Origin: Maritimibacter sp. HL-12
GTDB lineage: Bacteria > Pseudomonadota > Alphaproteobacteria > Rhodobacterales > Rhodobacteraceae
Assembly: GCF_900177545.1 (NCBI RefSeq)
Contig: NZ_FXBQ01000001.1
Span: 3,132,163 to 3,196,162, forward strand
Direction: 5' to 3'
Length of the DNA stretch: 64,000 nucleotides
The translations under genes and the position numbers were made by a program. Under the pieces are notes generated by a model. It was given only the letters and a program-made list of their open reading frames with translations, had not been told where the DNA came from and searched no databases. Below are positions 55,946-64,000 of this stretch, piece by piece. How positions within the stretch are numbered: position 1 is the stretch's first letter; each line of letters starts with the position of its first letter.

Positions 55946-57235
55946 ATGTTCGACGTTCTGAAAAGTTCCTGGGCACTCTTGATCGGCGTGATGCTCCTGA
56001 TGGTCGGCAACGGCATTCAGGGCACGTTGCTGGGCTTGCGTGGCGCGATCGAAGGGTTTTCGACCTACGAGATGTCGCTGGTGATGTCGGGCTATTTCGC
56101 CGGGTTCCTCGGCGGCTCGCGGGCCACGCCGGGGCTGATTCGGCGGGTCGGACACGTGCGCGTCTTTGCCGCCCTCGGCAGTTTCATCTCGGCGGCGCTG
56201 ATCCTGTTTCCGGTGATCACCGATCCGATCGCCTGGACCCTGCTGCGGGTGGCGATCGGGTTTTCCTTCTCCGGCGTCTACGTCACCGCCGAAAGCTGGC
56301 TCAACCACGCCGCCACCAACCAGAACCGGGGCAAGGCGCTGTCGCTTTACCTGATCGTGCAGATGATCGGCATCATCGCGGCGCAGGGACTCGTGGTGCT
56401 GGCCGATCCGGGCGGGTTCATCCTGTTCATCCTGCCCTCGGTGCTGGTCTCGCTTGCCTTTGCGCCGATCCTGCTTTCGGTCAGCCCGACCCCCGCCTTC
56501 GCCACCGCCCGGCGGATGACCTTGCGCGACCTGGTGAAGATATCGCCGCTGGGCGTGGTCGGGATCATGCTCATCGGTGGGGTTTTCTCGGCCCTTTTCG
56601 GCATGGCGGCGGTGTTCGCCACCCAGGCCGGGCTGAGCATCGGACGTCTGTCGATCTTCATCGCGATGATCTACGTCGGCGGGTTGGTCATGCAATACCC
56701 GATCGGCTGGATTTCGGACCGGGTGGATCGCCGCGGCCTGATCCTGACGGTGGCGGCGCTCGGGGCGCTGGCGGCGCTGGTGCCGGTGATCCTGCCGGGC
56801 AACTACCCGGTGCTGATCCTGGCCGCGTTCCTGATCGGCGGCACCGCCAACCCGCTCTATGCGCTGCTGCTCGCCTACACCAACGACTTTCTCGAGGTGG
56901 AGGACATGCCCGCGGCCTCCGCGGGGCTGATGTTCGTGAACGGGGTCGGCGCGGTGGCAGGGCCGCTGGTGACCGGTTGGGCGATGACCACCTTCGGGCC
57001 GCAGGGGTTTTTCGTCTACCTTGCGGTGATGTTGCTGGCGCTGGTCGGCTACGGGCTGTGGCGCACCACCCGCCGCGCCTCGCCCTCGGTGGAGGAAACC
57101 CAGAGCTACGCCCCGGTGCTGCCATCGGCATCGCCGGTGGCGATGGACATGGCGCAGGAGATTTATGCCGAAGCGGTCGAAGAAGCCGCCGAGGATGGCA
57201 CCTCCGACACAAATTGGCGAAGTGATGCGCAATAA
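55946..57235 (+). CDS. MFS transporter (YcaD-like)
   Basis: The 429-residue product has about 12 helices with the motif WISDRVDRRGLILTVAALG in the centre. The family-typical AESWLNHAATNQNRGKALS follows helix 4. A charged cytoplasmic tail of about 55 residues ends the protein. The substrate is unknown. It is distinct from the MFS gene at 23459. Confidence 0.87.
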   Translation: MFDVLKSSWALLIGVMLLMVGNGIQGTLLGLRGAIEGFSTYEMSLVMSGYFAGFLGGSRATPGLIRRVGHVRVFAALGSFISAALILFPVITDPIAWTLLRVAIGFSFSGVYVTAESWLNHAATNQNRGKALSLYLIVQMIGIIAAQGLVVLADPGGFILFILPSVLVSLAFAPILLSVSPTPAFATARRMTLRDLVKISPLGVVGIMLIGGVFSALFGMAAVFATQAGLSIGRLSIFIAMIYVGGLVMQYPIGWISDRVDRRGLILTVAALGALAALVPVILPGNYPVLILAAFLIGGTANPLYALLLAYTNDFLEVEDMPAASAGLMFVNGVGAVAGPLVTGWAMTTFGPQGFFVYLAVMLLALVGYGLWRTTRRASPSVEETQSYAPVLPSASPVAMDMAQEIYAEAVEEAAEDGTSDTNWRSDAQ

Positions 57236-57315
57236 TCAGAAATCGGCTTGCGTGCATATGAAACTTTTGTAACGCTCGAATCGCCCGGTATAGAGAGGCA
57301 AGGAGGCATTGGGTG

Positions 57316-57888
57316 ATGGTCAAACCCGAAGACGTTCTGGCGTTCTGGCTCGATGAAGTCGGCGCCAAGGGGTGGTACCAATCCGACGCGGTGCTCGATG
57401 AGCGCATTCGCGATCGGTTTGAAGCAGCATGGCGCAGCGCGCAGGCCGGGGCCTATTCGCTCTGGCTGACATATCCGACAGGGGCGCTGGCTTACGTGAT
57501 CCTGCTCGACCAGTTCCCGCGCAACATGTTCCGTGGCGAGGCGCGGGCCTTCTCGTCGGACCATGCGGCCCTGGCGGCGGCGAAATGCGCCATCGACAAG
57601 GGCTGGGACATGAAGATCGACGAGCCCGCGCGCCAGTTCTTCTACCTGCCCCTGATGCACTCGGAAAGCCAGACCGACCAGGACCGTTGCGTCCGGTTGA
57701 TGCTGACCCGGATGCCGGAAACCGGCAAGGAAAACCTCATGCACGCCAAGGCGCATCGCGAGGTGATCCGCCGTTTCGGTCGTTTCCCCTATCGCAATGC
57801 CGCGCTCGCGCGCACCGATACCGCGCATGAACGCAATTTCGAGCAGGCCGGCGGCTACGGGTCGGTTCTGCGCGAACTGCGGGCCTGA
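57316..57888 (+). CDS. DUF924 family protein
   Basis: The 190-residue product shows the family hallmarks: VLAFWLDEVG at the start, VILLDQFPRNMFRG, QFFYLPLMHSES, and FGRFPYRNAALAR. It is a helical, probably cytoplasmic protein of unknown function. AGGAGG (57301-57306) precedes the ATG at 57316; GTG at 57313 is an alternative. It is preceded by an AT-rich 80-bp gap. Confidence 0.9.
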   Translation: MVKPEDVLAFWLDEVGAKGWYQSDAVLDERIRDRFEAAWRSAQAGAYSLWLTYPTGALAYVILLDQFPRNMFRGEARAFSSDHAALAAAKCAIDKGWDMKIDEPARQFFYLPLMHSESQTDQDRCVRLMLTRMPETGKENLMHAKAHREVIRRFGRFPYRNAALARTDTAHERNFEQAGGYGSVLRELRA

Positions 57889-57914
57889 GCCAGATCTAGC
57901 CCGACCGGCAGGAC

Positions 57915-57937
57915 GCGGCCGCCCCCTCGGCGGCCGC
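57915..57937. other. GC-rich hairpin after DUF924 gene
   Basis: GCGGCCGCC and GGCGGCCGC are perfect arms around a five-base loop. Only TTT follows several bases later, so it may be a weak terminator or an RNA structure. Confidence 0.4.
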
Positions 57938-58038
57938 AGCCGTTTCTGCGCTTGGTGCATGGCAGCATCCCGCGCGCGTCATTGAATCCGCGGCAAAAAT
58001 AGTTTAATGCCAAACTACTTTTCCCGAAGGAGGCGCGA

Positions 58039-59433
58039 ATGGCCGGAAAGACGCAAGACCTGATCGTGATCGGCGCGGGGCCGGGGGGCTATGTCGCCGC
58101 CATCCGCGCGGCACAGCTCGGGCTCAAGGTGACCGTTGTGGAACGCGAGCATCTCGGCGGCATCTGTCTCAACTGGGGCTGTATCCCGACCAAGGCGCTG
58201 TTGCGCTCGGCGGAGGTGTTTCACCTGATGGAACGCGCCGGTGATTTCGGGCTCTCGGCCGACAAGGTCGGCTTCGATCTCGGCGCGGTGGTGAAACGCT
58301 CGCGCGGGGTGGCCAAGCAGCTTTCGGGCGGCGTTGGCCACCTTCTCAAGAAGCACAAGGTCGAGGTTGTGATGGGCACGGCAAACCTCGCAGGCAAGGG
58401 CAAGGTCGCCGTCAAGACCGACAAGGAAGAACTTGTTCTGGAAGGGAAAAACATCATTCTCGCCACCGGCGCGCGGGCCCGCGAACTGGCCGGGCTGGAG
58501 GCCGACGGCGATCTTGTCTGGACCTACAAACACGCGCTCCAGCCGCCGCGGATGCCGAAAAAGCTGCTGGTCATCGGCTCCGGTGCGATCGGCATCGAGT
58601 TTGCCAGCTTCTTCAACACGATGGGTGCCGATGTGACGGTCGTCGAGGTGATGGAGCGGGTGCTGCCGGTGGAGGACGCCGAGGTGTCCACCTTCGCGAA
58701 AAAGGCGTTCGAGAAACAGGGCATGACGATCATGGAGAAATCCACCGTCAAGAGCCTCGATCGTGGCAAGGGCAAGGTCACCGCGCATATCGAGCGCGGC
58801 GGCAAGGTGGAGAAGCACGATTTCGACACCGTGATCTCGGCTGTCGGCATCGTCGGCAACGTCGAGGGGCTTGGGCTCGAAGAGCAAGGCGTGAAGGTCG
58901 ACCGCAGCCACGTGGTGGTCGACGAATACTGCCGCACCGGCGTGGACGGGGTCTTTGCCATCGGCGACATCGCGGGTGCCCCTTGGCTCGCGCACAAGGC
59001 CAGCCATGAAGGCGTGATGGTGGCGGAAATGATCGCGGGCGAAAAACCCCACCCGGTGCGCCCCGAGAGCATCGCCGGGTGCACCTATTGCCAGCCGCAG
59101 GTGGCCAGCGTGGGCTACACCGAGGCCAAGGCGAAGGAGCTCGGGTTTGAAGTGAAGGTCGGCAAGTTTCCCTTCATCGGCAACGGCAAGGCAATCGCGC
59201 TTGGCGAGCCCGAGGGCTTCGTCAAAACCGTGTTCGACGCGAAAACCGGCGAATTGCTCGGCGCGCACATGATCGGCGCGGAAGTGACCGAACTGATCCA
59301 GGGCTACGTGGTGGGACGCCAGCTGGAAACCACCGAGCAGGATCTCATGCAAGCCGTGTTCCCGCATCCGACCCTGTCGGAGATGATGCACGAAAGCGTG
59401 CTCGACGCCTGGGGCCGCGCGATCCACTACTGA
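58039..59433 (+). CDS. lpd: Dihydrolipoyl dehydrogenase
   Basis: E3 component of 2-oxoacid dehydrogenase complexes, reoxidising lipoamide with NAD+. The 464-residue product has FAD motif VIGAGPGGYVAAIRAAQLG and the redox disulfide GGICLNWGCIPTK. NAD motif VIGSGAIGIEFASFF and the C-terminal catalytic His/Glu HPTLSEMMHES are also present. GAAGGAGG lies upstream. No E1/E2 genes adjoin, so it is a separately transcribed E3; a terminator follows. Confidence 0.95.
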   Translation: MAGKTQDLIVIGAGPGGYVAAIRAAQLGLKVTVVEREHLGGICLNWGCIPTKALLRSAEVFHLMERAGDFGLSADKVGFDLGAVVKRSRGVAKQLSGGVGHLLKKHKVEVVMGTANLAGKGKVAVKTDKEELVLEGKNIILATGARARELAGLEADGDLVWTYKHALQPPRMPKKLLVIGSGAIGIEFASFFNTMGADVTVVEVMERVLPVEDAEVSTFAKKAFEKQGMTIMEKSTVKSLDRGKGKVTAHIERGGKVEKHDFDTVISAVGIVGNVEGLGLEEQGVKVDRSHVVVDEYCRTGVDGVFAIGDIAGAPWLAHKASHEGVMVAEMIAGEKPHPVRPESIAGCTYCQPQVASVGYTEAKAKELGFEVKVGKFPFIGNGKAIALGEPEGFVKTVFDAKTGELLGAHMIGAEVTELIQGYVVGRQLETTEQDLMQAVFPHPTLSEMMHESVLDAWGRAIHY

Positions 59434-59456
59434 GACCGCTGATCCAGATTTTTTCG

Positions 59457-59489
59457 CGCCCCGGAAACCATCGGTTTTCCGGGGCGTTT
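59457..59489 (+). terminator. Intrinsic terminator after lpd
   Basis: CGCCCCGGAAA pairs with TTTCCGGGGCG (8-nt loop) and is followed by TTT, 23 bp after the lpd stop. Confidence 0.8.
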
Positions 59490-59521
59490 CATCTGCCGAA
59501 AGGGCACCCGGCCGCGCCACG

Positions 59522-59551
59522 AAAAAACCCCGCAGCCGGGTGGCCGCGGGG
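59522..59551 (-). terminator. Intrinsic terminator after rhodanese gene
   Basis: On the minus strand CCCCGC pairs with GCGGGG around an imperfect loop, then TTTTTT. It lies 40 bp beyond the rhodanese stop. Confidence 0.75.
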
Positions 59552-59590
59552 CGAGTGAGCGTCCGGGAGGGACGTTTGGAATGGCGTGGC

Positions 59591-59959
59591 TCAGGCGCGT
59601 TCGATGTTGCCGCCGGCCATCTGCCAGTGACCGAGGCCGCCGATGTTGTGCACCTCGTCGAAACCGTGCTGCTGGAACACCTGCGCGGCCATCGAGGAGC
59701 GCGCGCCGGAGGCGCAGTAGACAGCGATGGGCTTCGAGGTGTCGAGCGCGGGGTGGAAATCGGGCGACGACGGGTTGACCTGCATCTGCAGCACCGAGAG
59801 CGGAATATGCACCGCACCCTCGGCCTTTCCGGTCATCATCAACTCGTTGTGGTCGCGCACGTCGACGACGATGACTTCGCCGTTTTTCGATTTGGTAACA
59901 GCCTCTTGCGGCGACATCCGGGAGGCGGTGGCCTGGCGGCCCATCATGAAGTTCAGCAT
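59591..59959 (-). CDS. Rhodanese-domain protein
   Basis: The 122-residue product has a single rhodanese domain with the active-site loop YCASGARSS (persulfide-forming Cys) and the VDVRDHNE and GAVHIPL family motifs. It probably transfers sulfane sulfur. The promoter is overlapped by a perfect TAATATTC-N8-GAATATTA dyad resembling sites of the SqrR/BigR ArsR-type sulfide sensors, so sulfide- or polysulfide-responsive control is likely. Confidence 0.92.
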   Translation of the reverse strand: MLNFMMGRQATASRMSPQEAVTKSKNGEVIVVDVRDHNELMMTGKAEGAVHIPLSVLQMQVNPSSPDFHPALDTSKPIAVYCASGARSSMAAQVFQQHGFDEVHNIGGLGHWQMAGGNIERA

Positions 59960-60037
59960 GGGTTTGGTCCTTTGCGGTCTGGTTGCCCCCGGCTCCTGTT
60001 CGCCTCGGCCGGTGACGGTGTTGCTCTGTTGACGACG

Positions 60038-60065
60038 ATAATATTCACGTTTTTGAATATTACAA
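60038..60065 (-). promoter_or_regulatory. Promoter with SqrR/BigR-type operator
   Basis: On the minus strand TTGTAA (-35, 60065-60060) and TATTAT (-10, 60043-60038) are 16 bp apart. The dyad TAATATTC-N8-GAATATTA (60039-60062) overlaps both hexamers, so a bound repressor would block RNA polymerase. The inner core ATTC-N8-GAAT matches the SqrR-type consensus as I recall it. Confidence 0.75.
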
Positions 60066-60090
60066 GACCCAGATATACGCCAGTGGTCAC

Positions 60091-60121
60091 AAAAATGAGA
60101 GGCGCCACGGGGGCGCCTCTC
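60091..60121 (-). terminator. Intrinsic terminator after VWA gene
   Basis: On the minus strand GAGAGGCGCC and GGCGCCTCTC enclose a five-base loop, then ATTTTT. It lies 31 bp after the VWA stop. Confidence 0.85.
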
Positions 60122-60151
60122 GGGGGTGGTTCGCGCCGCCGTGTCGGGCAG

Positions 60152-62656
60152 TCAGGGTGCCGTGACGGTGAGCGGTTGGCGGGCGATCACGGTGGGATCG
60201 GTGCCGCGCACGAGGTAGCGCAATTCGTAGTCGCCCGGCGTGTCGGGCAACGCGAGCGTGACCGGGCTGCCGTTGCGCACGTAGCCGTAGCTTTCGTAGT
60301 CGCGCGGGCGCTCGCCGGGGCGGGCGATGGTGATGAGGTCGTCGTCGTAGGACGGCCCCTCGAACGCCACCGCCACCTCGGCCCCGGCCGGCCCCGAGGC
60401 CGGCGCGTCGAGGCGCGCGCTGACGGCGGTCACCGTGAGCGGCTGGCGCGCGATCACCCGCTTGTCGGCCCCGTCGAGTTGGTAGCGCACCTCGTAATCG
60501 CCGGGCAGGGTGGGCACCCGGATCTGCACCGGATCGCCTTCACGGACGTAGGCATAGGTTTCGTGTTGCCGGTCTGCGTCGTCTGGCCGGGCAATGGTGA
60601 TGAGATCGCGATCCCCGCCCGGGCCGGTCCAGCCCACCGCGAGCGTGCTGGCGGAGGCAGCGCTTGCCGGGGCCGCCAGGGTTGCCGTCACCTCGGTGAT
60701 GGTGATCGGCGCGCGGGCGATCACGGCCTTGCCGTTGTCATTGGCGACGTAGCGCAGTTCGTAGGCCCCCGGGGCGGTGGGGGCATCGAAACGGGCAGGG
60801 TTGCCGTTGCCGGTGTAGGCATAGGCCTCATAGCTGCCGTCATCGGCCCCGACTTCGGCGATCGAGATATAGTCGCTGCCGTAGTCCGGGCCGCTCCAGC
60901 CGACGCTCAGTTGCGAACCGGCGGCGGCCTCGGCCGGACCATCGAGGCTGGCGGCGACGGGCGTGAGCGTGATCGGGGCGCGGGCCAGCACGGTGCTGTC
61001 CTGGCTCATGACGTAGCGCAACTCGTAATCGCCCGGCGTCATCGGCAGGCGCAGGCGCACCGGGTTGCCGCTCTTGGTGTAGGTGTAACCCTCGTAGCGC
61101 CGATCGTCGCCGCCGGCCTCGGCAATGGAGATGTAGTCGTTCTGGGCATCGGGGCCGGACCAGTCGACGGTGATGGTCGCGCCCGCCGGGGCCTCTGCGG
61201 GGCCGGAAACGCTTGTCGCGGCGTCGGCCACGGTGATCGGCAGACGGGCCGCCACCCGGCCTGAGTCGCCGAGCACGTAGCGCAACTCGTAGTCGCCGGG
61301 CGTGGCGGGCATCGTCACCCCGGAGGGATTGCCGGCCTCGGTGTAGGCGTAGGTTTCATATTGTCCGTCATCGCTGCCCGGGCTGGCAACCGCGATGTAG
61401 TCGCGCGGGTAGTCCGGGCCGACCCAGGGCACCGGGGCGACCAGCCCGATCACCGGGTTTTCGGGGGCGGTGAGGCGCACCTCGATCGGGGTAACCTCGA
61501 CCGGGCGGGTGGCGAGCACCTTGCCGCCTTCGGAGTGGATGTAGCGCAGCTCGTAACCGCCGGGGTCGGGCGGCATCTGCAGCCGGACGGCCCGATCGTC
61601 GCCATCGGCGACATAGATGTACTCGTGCCACTCGCTGCGGCCCATGTCGGGGCTGGCGACGGCGATGTAATCGCGCTCGGCCCCCGGCCCGGTCCAGCGC
61701 ACGACAAGTTCCGCCCCGGCCGGGGCGCTGGCGGCGGCATCGAGGCTGGCATCGGGCAGGTTCTCCGACAACACCAGCGTCACGGTCATCGCGGCGTCAT
61801 CGACCACGGTGAAGCGGGCCTCGGCGGTGGCCTCGTCGGAGACGCGCAGAACCTCGGCGCGCCCGTCGCCCGGCAGGATGTCAAGCAACGGGTTTGGGGC
61901 CATGTCGTTGACGGCGACCGGCCCCGCGGCATCAGTGGCGATGTTCCACACCAGCCCTTCGGTGATCTCCGGCCCGTTCTCGCCCGCAATCGCGCGGAAA
62001 GTGACCGGGGCGGGGATGATCTCCGGTTCCGGCTCGGGTTCGGGCGCCGCAACCACCACGTCGAGCGCCTGCGCCAGTTCGTCCGCGTTGCCCGCGGTGC
62101 GGAACATGCCCCCGGTCTCCTCGGCCAGGCATTGCAGTTGCGCCAGGGCTTCCGGTTCGGCGACGTCGAAGCCGATCACGTGCGCGGTGAAGCCCACCCC
62201 GGCGGTTTCAAGCTCGCGACCGACCGCGCAGGGGTCGAGATTGCAGGTTTCGATCCCGTCGGAGACGAGAATCACCGTTGCGCTCTCCTCGGTGTAGCGC
62301 AGGGCTTCCGCCGCCTGAATCACCGCCGCTGAAAGGGGCGTCTTGCCCTTGGGATTGATCGCGTTGACCGCCTCGGCGATCGCCTCGCGGTCGGTGCCCG
62401 GTTCGATCAGCAATTCGATATCCGCACAATCGCCCTTGCGCCGGTGGCCGTAGGACATCAGCCCCAGTTCCTGTTCGGCGGGAAGGGTGGCGAGCAGGTC
62501 GGCCATCACCTCGCGGGCGATCACGATCTTGTTCACCCCGTCGATCTGGCCCCACATCGACCCGGAGCCGTCGAGCACGATGATGGTGCGTGGCGCGCCC
62601 TGGGCGGTGGCAAGGCCGGGCAGGAGAAACAGGATAAGGGCCAGAAGACGCAGCAT
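60152..62656 (-). CDS. Secreted VWA protein with six C-terminal repeats
   Basis: The 834-residue product has a signal peptide (MLRLLALILFLLPGLATAQ). A von Willebrand A domain follows (about 22-205) with an intact MIDAS DxSxS (VLDGSGSMWG), a Thr/Asp region (VSDGIETCN), and a Cys pair. After a linker (about 206-300) come six repeats of about 88 residues. The start at 62656 is preferred over 62662 by Shine-Dalgarno spacing. It is probably a periplasmic or surface adhesion/scaffold protein. It is divergent from uvrA. Confidence 0.88.
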   Translation of the reverse strand: MLRLLALILFLLPGLATAQGAPRTIIVLDGSGSMWGQIDGVNKIVIAREVMADLLATLPAEQELGLMSYGHRRKGDCADIELLIEPGTDREAIAEAVNAINPKGKTPLSAAVIQAAEALRYTEESATVILVSDGIETCNLDPCAVGRELETAGVGFTAHVIGFDVAEPEALAQLQCLAEETGGMFRTAGNADELAQALDVVVAAPEPEPEPEIIPAPVTFRAIAGENGPEITEGLVWNIATDAAGPVAVNDMAPNPLLDILPGDGRAEVLRVSDEATAEARFTVVDDAAMTVTLVLSENLPDASLDAAASAPAGAELVVRWTGPGAERDYIAVASPDMGRSEWHEYIYVADGDDRAVRLQMPPDPGGYELRYIHSEGGKVLATRPVEVTPIEVRLTAPENPVIGLVAPVPWVGPDYPRDYIAVASPGSDDGQYETYAYTEAGNPSGVTMPATPGDYELRYVLGDSGRVAARLPITVADAATSVSGPAEAPAGATITVDWSGPDAQNDYISIAEAGGDDRRYEGYTYTKSGNPVRLRLPMTPGDYELRYVMSQDSTVLARAPITLTPVAASLDGPAEAAAGSQLSVGWSGPDYGSDYISIAEVGADDGSYEAYAYTGNGNPARFDAPTAPGAYELRYVANDNGKAVIARAPITITEVTATLAAPASAASASTLAVGWTGPGGDRDLITIARPDDADRQHETYAYVREGDPVQIRVPTLPGDYEVRYQLDGADKRVIARQPLTVTAVSARLDAPASGPAGAEVAVAFEGPSYDDDLITIARPGERPRDYESYGYVRNGSPVTLALPDTPGDYELRYLVRGTDPTVIARQPLTVTAP
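60155..61750 (-). repeat. Six ~88-residue Ig-like repeats in VWA protein
   Basis: Each repeat contains a GP-(D/G)-...-D-(Y/L)-I-(A/S/T)-(V/I)-A block, then ETYAY-like, PGDYELRY, and ends (V)-(L/I)-A-R-x-P-(I/L)-T-V-T. Four repeats contain the PGDYELRY block almost unchanged. Repeat lengths are 90, 88, 88, 89, 89 and 88 residues from N- to C-terminus, so duplication was in frame and recent enough to align without gaps. Confidence 0.85.
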
Positions 62657-62763
62657 GATCATCTCCGATTCGCTGAATACGGGTATCGTGCCACTCTAGC
62701 GCGACGCGTGCTTTCGGATACCGATTGCTTCGATCGGCACGCCGTTGCCGGTCGGCCTCGCGT

Positions 62764-62778
62764 GTTTACTTTTTGTTC
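62764..62778. promoter_or_regulatory. LexA-type SOS-like box upstream of uvrA
   Basis: GTTT-ACTTTTT-GTTC matches GTTC-N7-GTTC with one mismatch. It lies 63 bp before the uvrA start in the gap shared with the VWA gene. uvrA is a known SOS gene in alphaproteobacteria. Confidence 0.65.
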
Positions 62779-62841
62779 TCTTTTTCCGATTGGCGACGGC
62801 CGGGCTTTGGCGTATCAAGGCCGGGTCAGACGAGGTGGGCC

Positions 62842-64000
62842 ATGGCCGAGCAGAAGTTCATCGAGGTGCGCGGCGCGCGCGAGCATAATCTCAAGAGCAT
62901 CGACGTGGATATCCCGCGCGATGAACTGGTGGTGATCACCGGGCTTTCGGGCTCGGGCAAATCCTCGCTGGCCTTCGACACGATCTATGCCGAGGGCCAG
63001 CGCCGCTACGTCGAATCGCTCTCGGCCTATGCCCGGCAGTTTCTCGACATGATGCAGAAGCCGGACGTGGACCATATCTCCGGGTTGTCGCCTGCGATCT
63101 CCATCGAGCAACGCACCACCAGCAAGAACCCGCGTTCGACGGTGGGCACGGTGACGGAGATCTACGACTACCTGCGCCTCCTGTTCGCCCGCGCCGGCAC
63201 GCCCTATTCGCCCGCCACGGGGTTGCCGATCGAGGCGCAGCAGGTGCAGGACATGGTCGACCGGGTCATGGCCATGCCCGAAGGCACGCGCGCCTACCTG
63301 CTCGCGCCGATCATCCGCGACCGCAAGGGCGAATACCGCAAGGAATTTGCGGAACTCCGCAAGCAGGGCTTTCAGCGGGTGAAGGTGGATGGCGGGTTCT
63401 ACGAGCTCGAAGACCCGCCGAAGCTGGAGAAGAACTTCCGCCACGATATCGACGTGGTGGTGGACCGGATCGTGGTGCGCGAGGGGCTGGAGACGCGGCT
63501 GGCCGATTCCTTGCGCACCGCGCTCGACCTCGCCGACGGCATCGCGGTGCTGGAGACCGCGCCGAAGCCGGAGGACGGCGAACCCGAGCGCTTCACCTTC
63601 TCGGAGAAATTCGCCTGCCCGGTGAGCGGGTTCACCATCCCAGAGATCGAACCGCGATTGTTCTCGTTCAACGCGCCCTTCGGGGCCTGCCCGGCCTGCG
63701 ACGGGCTGGGGGTAGAGCTGTTCTTCGACGAGCGCCTCGTGGTGCCCGATATCACGCTCAACGTCTATGACGGCGCGCTCGCCCCCTGGCGCAAGGGCAA
63801 GTCGCCCTATTTCCGCCAGACCATCGAGGCCATCGCAAAGCACTACGAGTTTGACCGCGACACGCCGTGGAAAGACCTGCCCGCCCATGTGCAGCAGGTG
63901 TTTCTCTACGGCACCGGCGAGGAGGAGATACGCTTCCGCTTCGACGAGGGCGGGCGGGTCTACGAGGTCACCCGCCCCTTCGAGGGGGTGATTCCCAACA
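62842..64000 (+). CDS. uvrA: Excinuclease ABC subunit A, 3' end beyond window
   Basis: UvrA is the damage-sensing ATPase of nucleotide excision repair. 386 codons are present: [41 protein letters not shown] contains the first Walker A, split here over adjacent blocks. The [30 protein letters not shown] region and the start of the first zinc finger (CPVSGF...[10 protein letters not shown]) follow. The frame remains open at base 64000. The ATG at 62842 fits the family start, with GAGGTGG upstream. Confidence 0.95.
   Translation, partial: MAEQKFIEVRGAREHNLKSIDVDIPRDELVVITGLSGSGKSSLAFDTIYAEGQRRYVESLSAYARQFLDMMQKPDVDHISGLSPAISIEQRTTSKNPRSTVGTVTEIYDYLRLLFARAGTPYSPATGLPIEAQQVQDMVDRVMAMPEGTRAYLLAPIIRDRKGEYRKEFAELRKQGFQRVKVDGGFYELEDPPKLEKNFRHDIDVVVDRIVVREGLETRLADSLRTALDLADGIAVLETAPKPEDGEPERFTFSEKFACPVSGFTIPEIEPRLFSFNAPFGACPACDGLGVELFFDERLVVPDITLNVYDGALAPWRKGKSPYFRQTIEAIAKHYEFDRDTPWKDLPAHVQQVFLYGTGEEEIRFRFDEGGRVYEVTRPFEGVIPN

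Noticed and set aside
58015-59817. 600-codon minus-strand frame opposite lpd
   Set aside because: lpd on the plus strand has all catalytic motifs; the antisense frame has none.

Overview
The window is a chromosomal segment of a GC-rich alphaproteobacterium, most likely Rhodobacterales (Rhodobacter/Roseobacter group). The reasons are: ctrA next to a DUF1153 (sciP-type) gene; LexA-type GTTC-N7-GTTC boxes; a B12-dependent ribonucleotide reductase; a DksA with a single zinc-finger cysteine; a DUF2852 pair; a Hint-domain protein; and a tat operon with long charged tails. No rRNA, CRISPR array, prophage, insertion sequence or plasmid gene was seen. There is one tRNA (Pro, anticodon UGG).

Layout. 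1-2.7 kb: fabI (cut by the window edge), pdxH, a double cold-shock protein and a DUF192 protein, then tRNA-Pro. 3.4-8 kb: nrdJ behind an NrdR-like box, a small partner gene, and an orphan degenerate cold-shock protein behind three inverted repeats. 8-10.6 kb: ilvIH with a complete attenuator (promoter, leader peptide rich in Ile/Leu/Val codons, terminator). 10.6-14.3 kb: bpt, RDD and two DUF2852 genes behind twin operators, then ybaK and a GFA protein. 14.5-22.2 kb: glnE, an amidase, an aminotransferase, a DsbA-like protein and a divergent merR/cation-efflux pair. 22.2-30.1 kb: ispG, an MFS gene, and cobalamin genes (cobB, cobA, cbiD, cobK) with a DNA glycosylase and an esterase. 30.2-35 kb: a MoxR ATPase, dksA, a flavin monooxygenase, a small beta-barrel protein and mnmA. 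35-36.1 kb: sciP-ctrA with CtrA-like boxes. 36.3-41 kb: ligA with a foreign-looking insert, then recG.

41-45.5 kb: a 40-residue membrane protein behind two SOS boxes, a soluble chemotaxis receptor, an Fe-S scaffold, hisI, and a low-GC type II restriction-modification pair (GIY-YIG nuclease plus cytosine-5 methyltransferase). 45.5-53.6 kb: prfC, a Hint protein, an SDR, an ABC ATPase, and tatABC with a DUF815 ATPase. 53.6-64 kb: an acyl-CoA synthetase-like gene and a divergent cupin regulator, an MFS gene, a DUF924 gene, lpd, a rhodanese with an ArsR-type operator over its promoter, a six-repeat VWA protein, and uvrA (cut by the window edge) behind an SOS-like box.

Themes. Three SOS-type boxes appear at two loci: uvrA and a tiny membrane protein that resembles SOS division inhibitors in size and design. 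Two low-GC segments lie about 5 kb apart, one inside the essential ligA gene and one carrying the restriction-modification pair. Cobalamin synthesis and a B12-dependent RNR occur in the same window. Start codons were chosen by Shine-Dalgarno sequence and family N-terminus, so several differ from the longest open frame.
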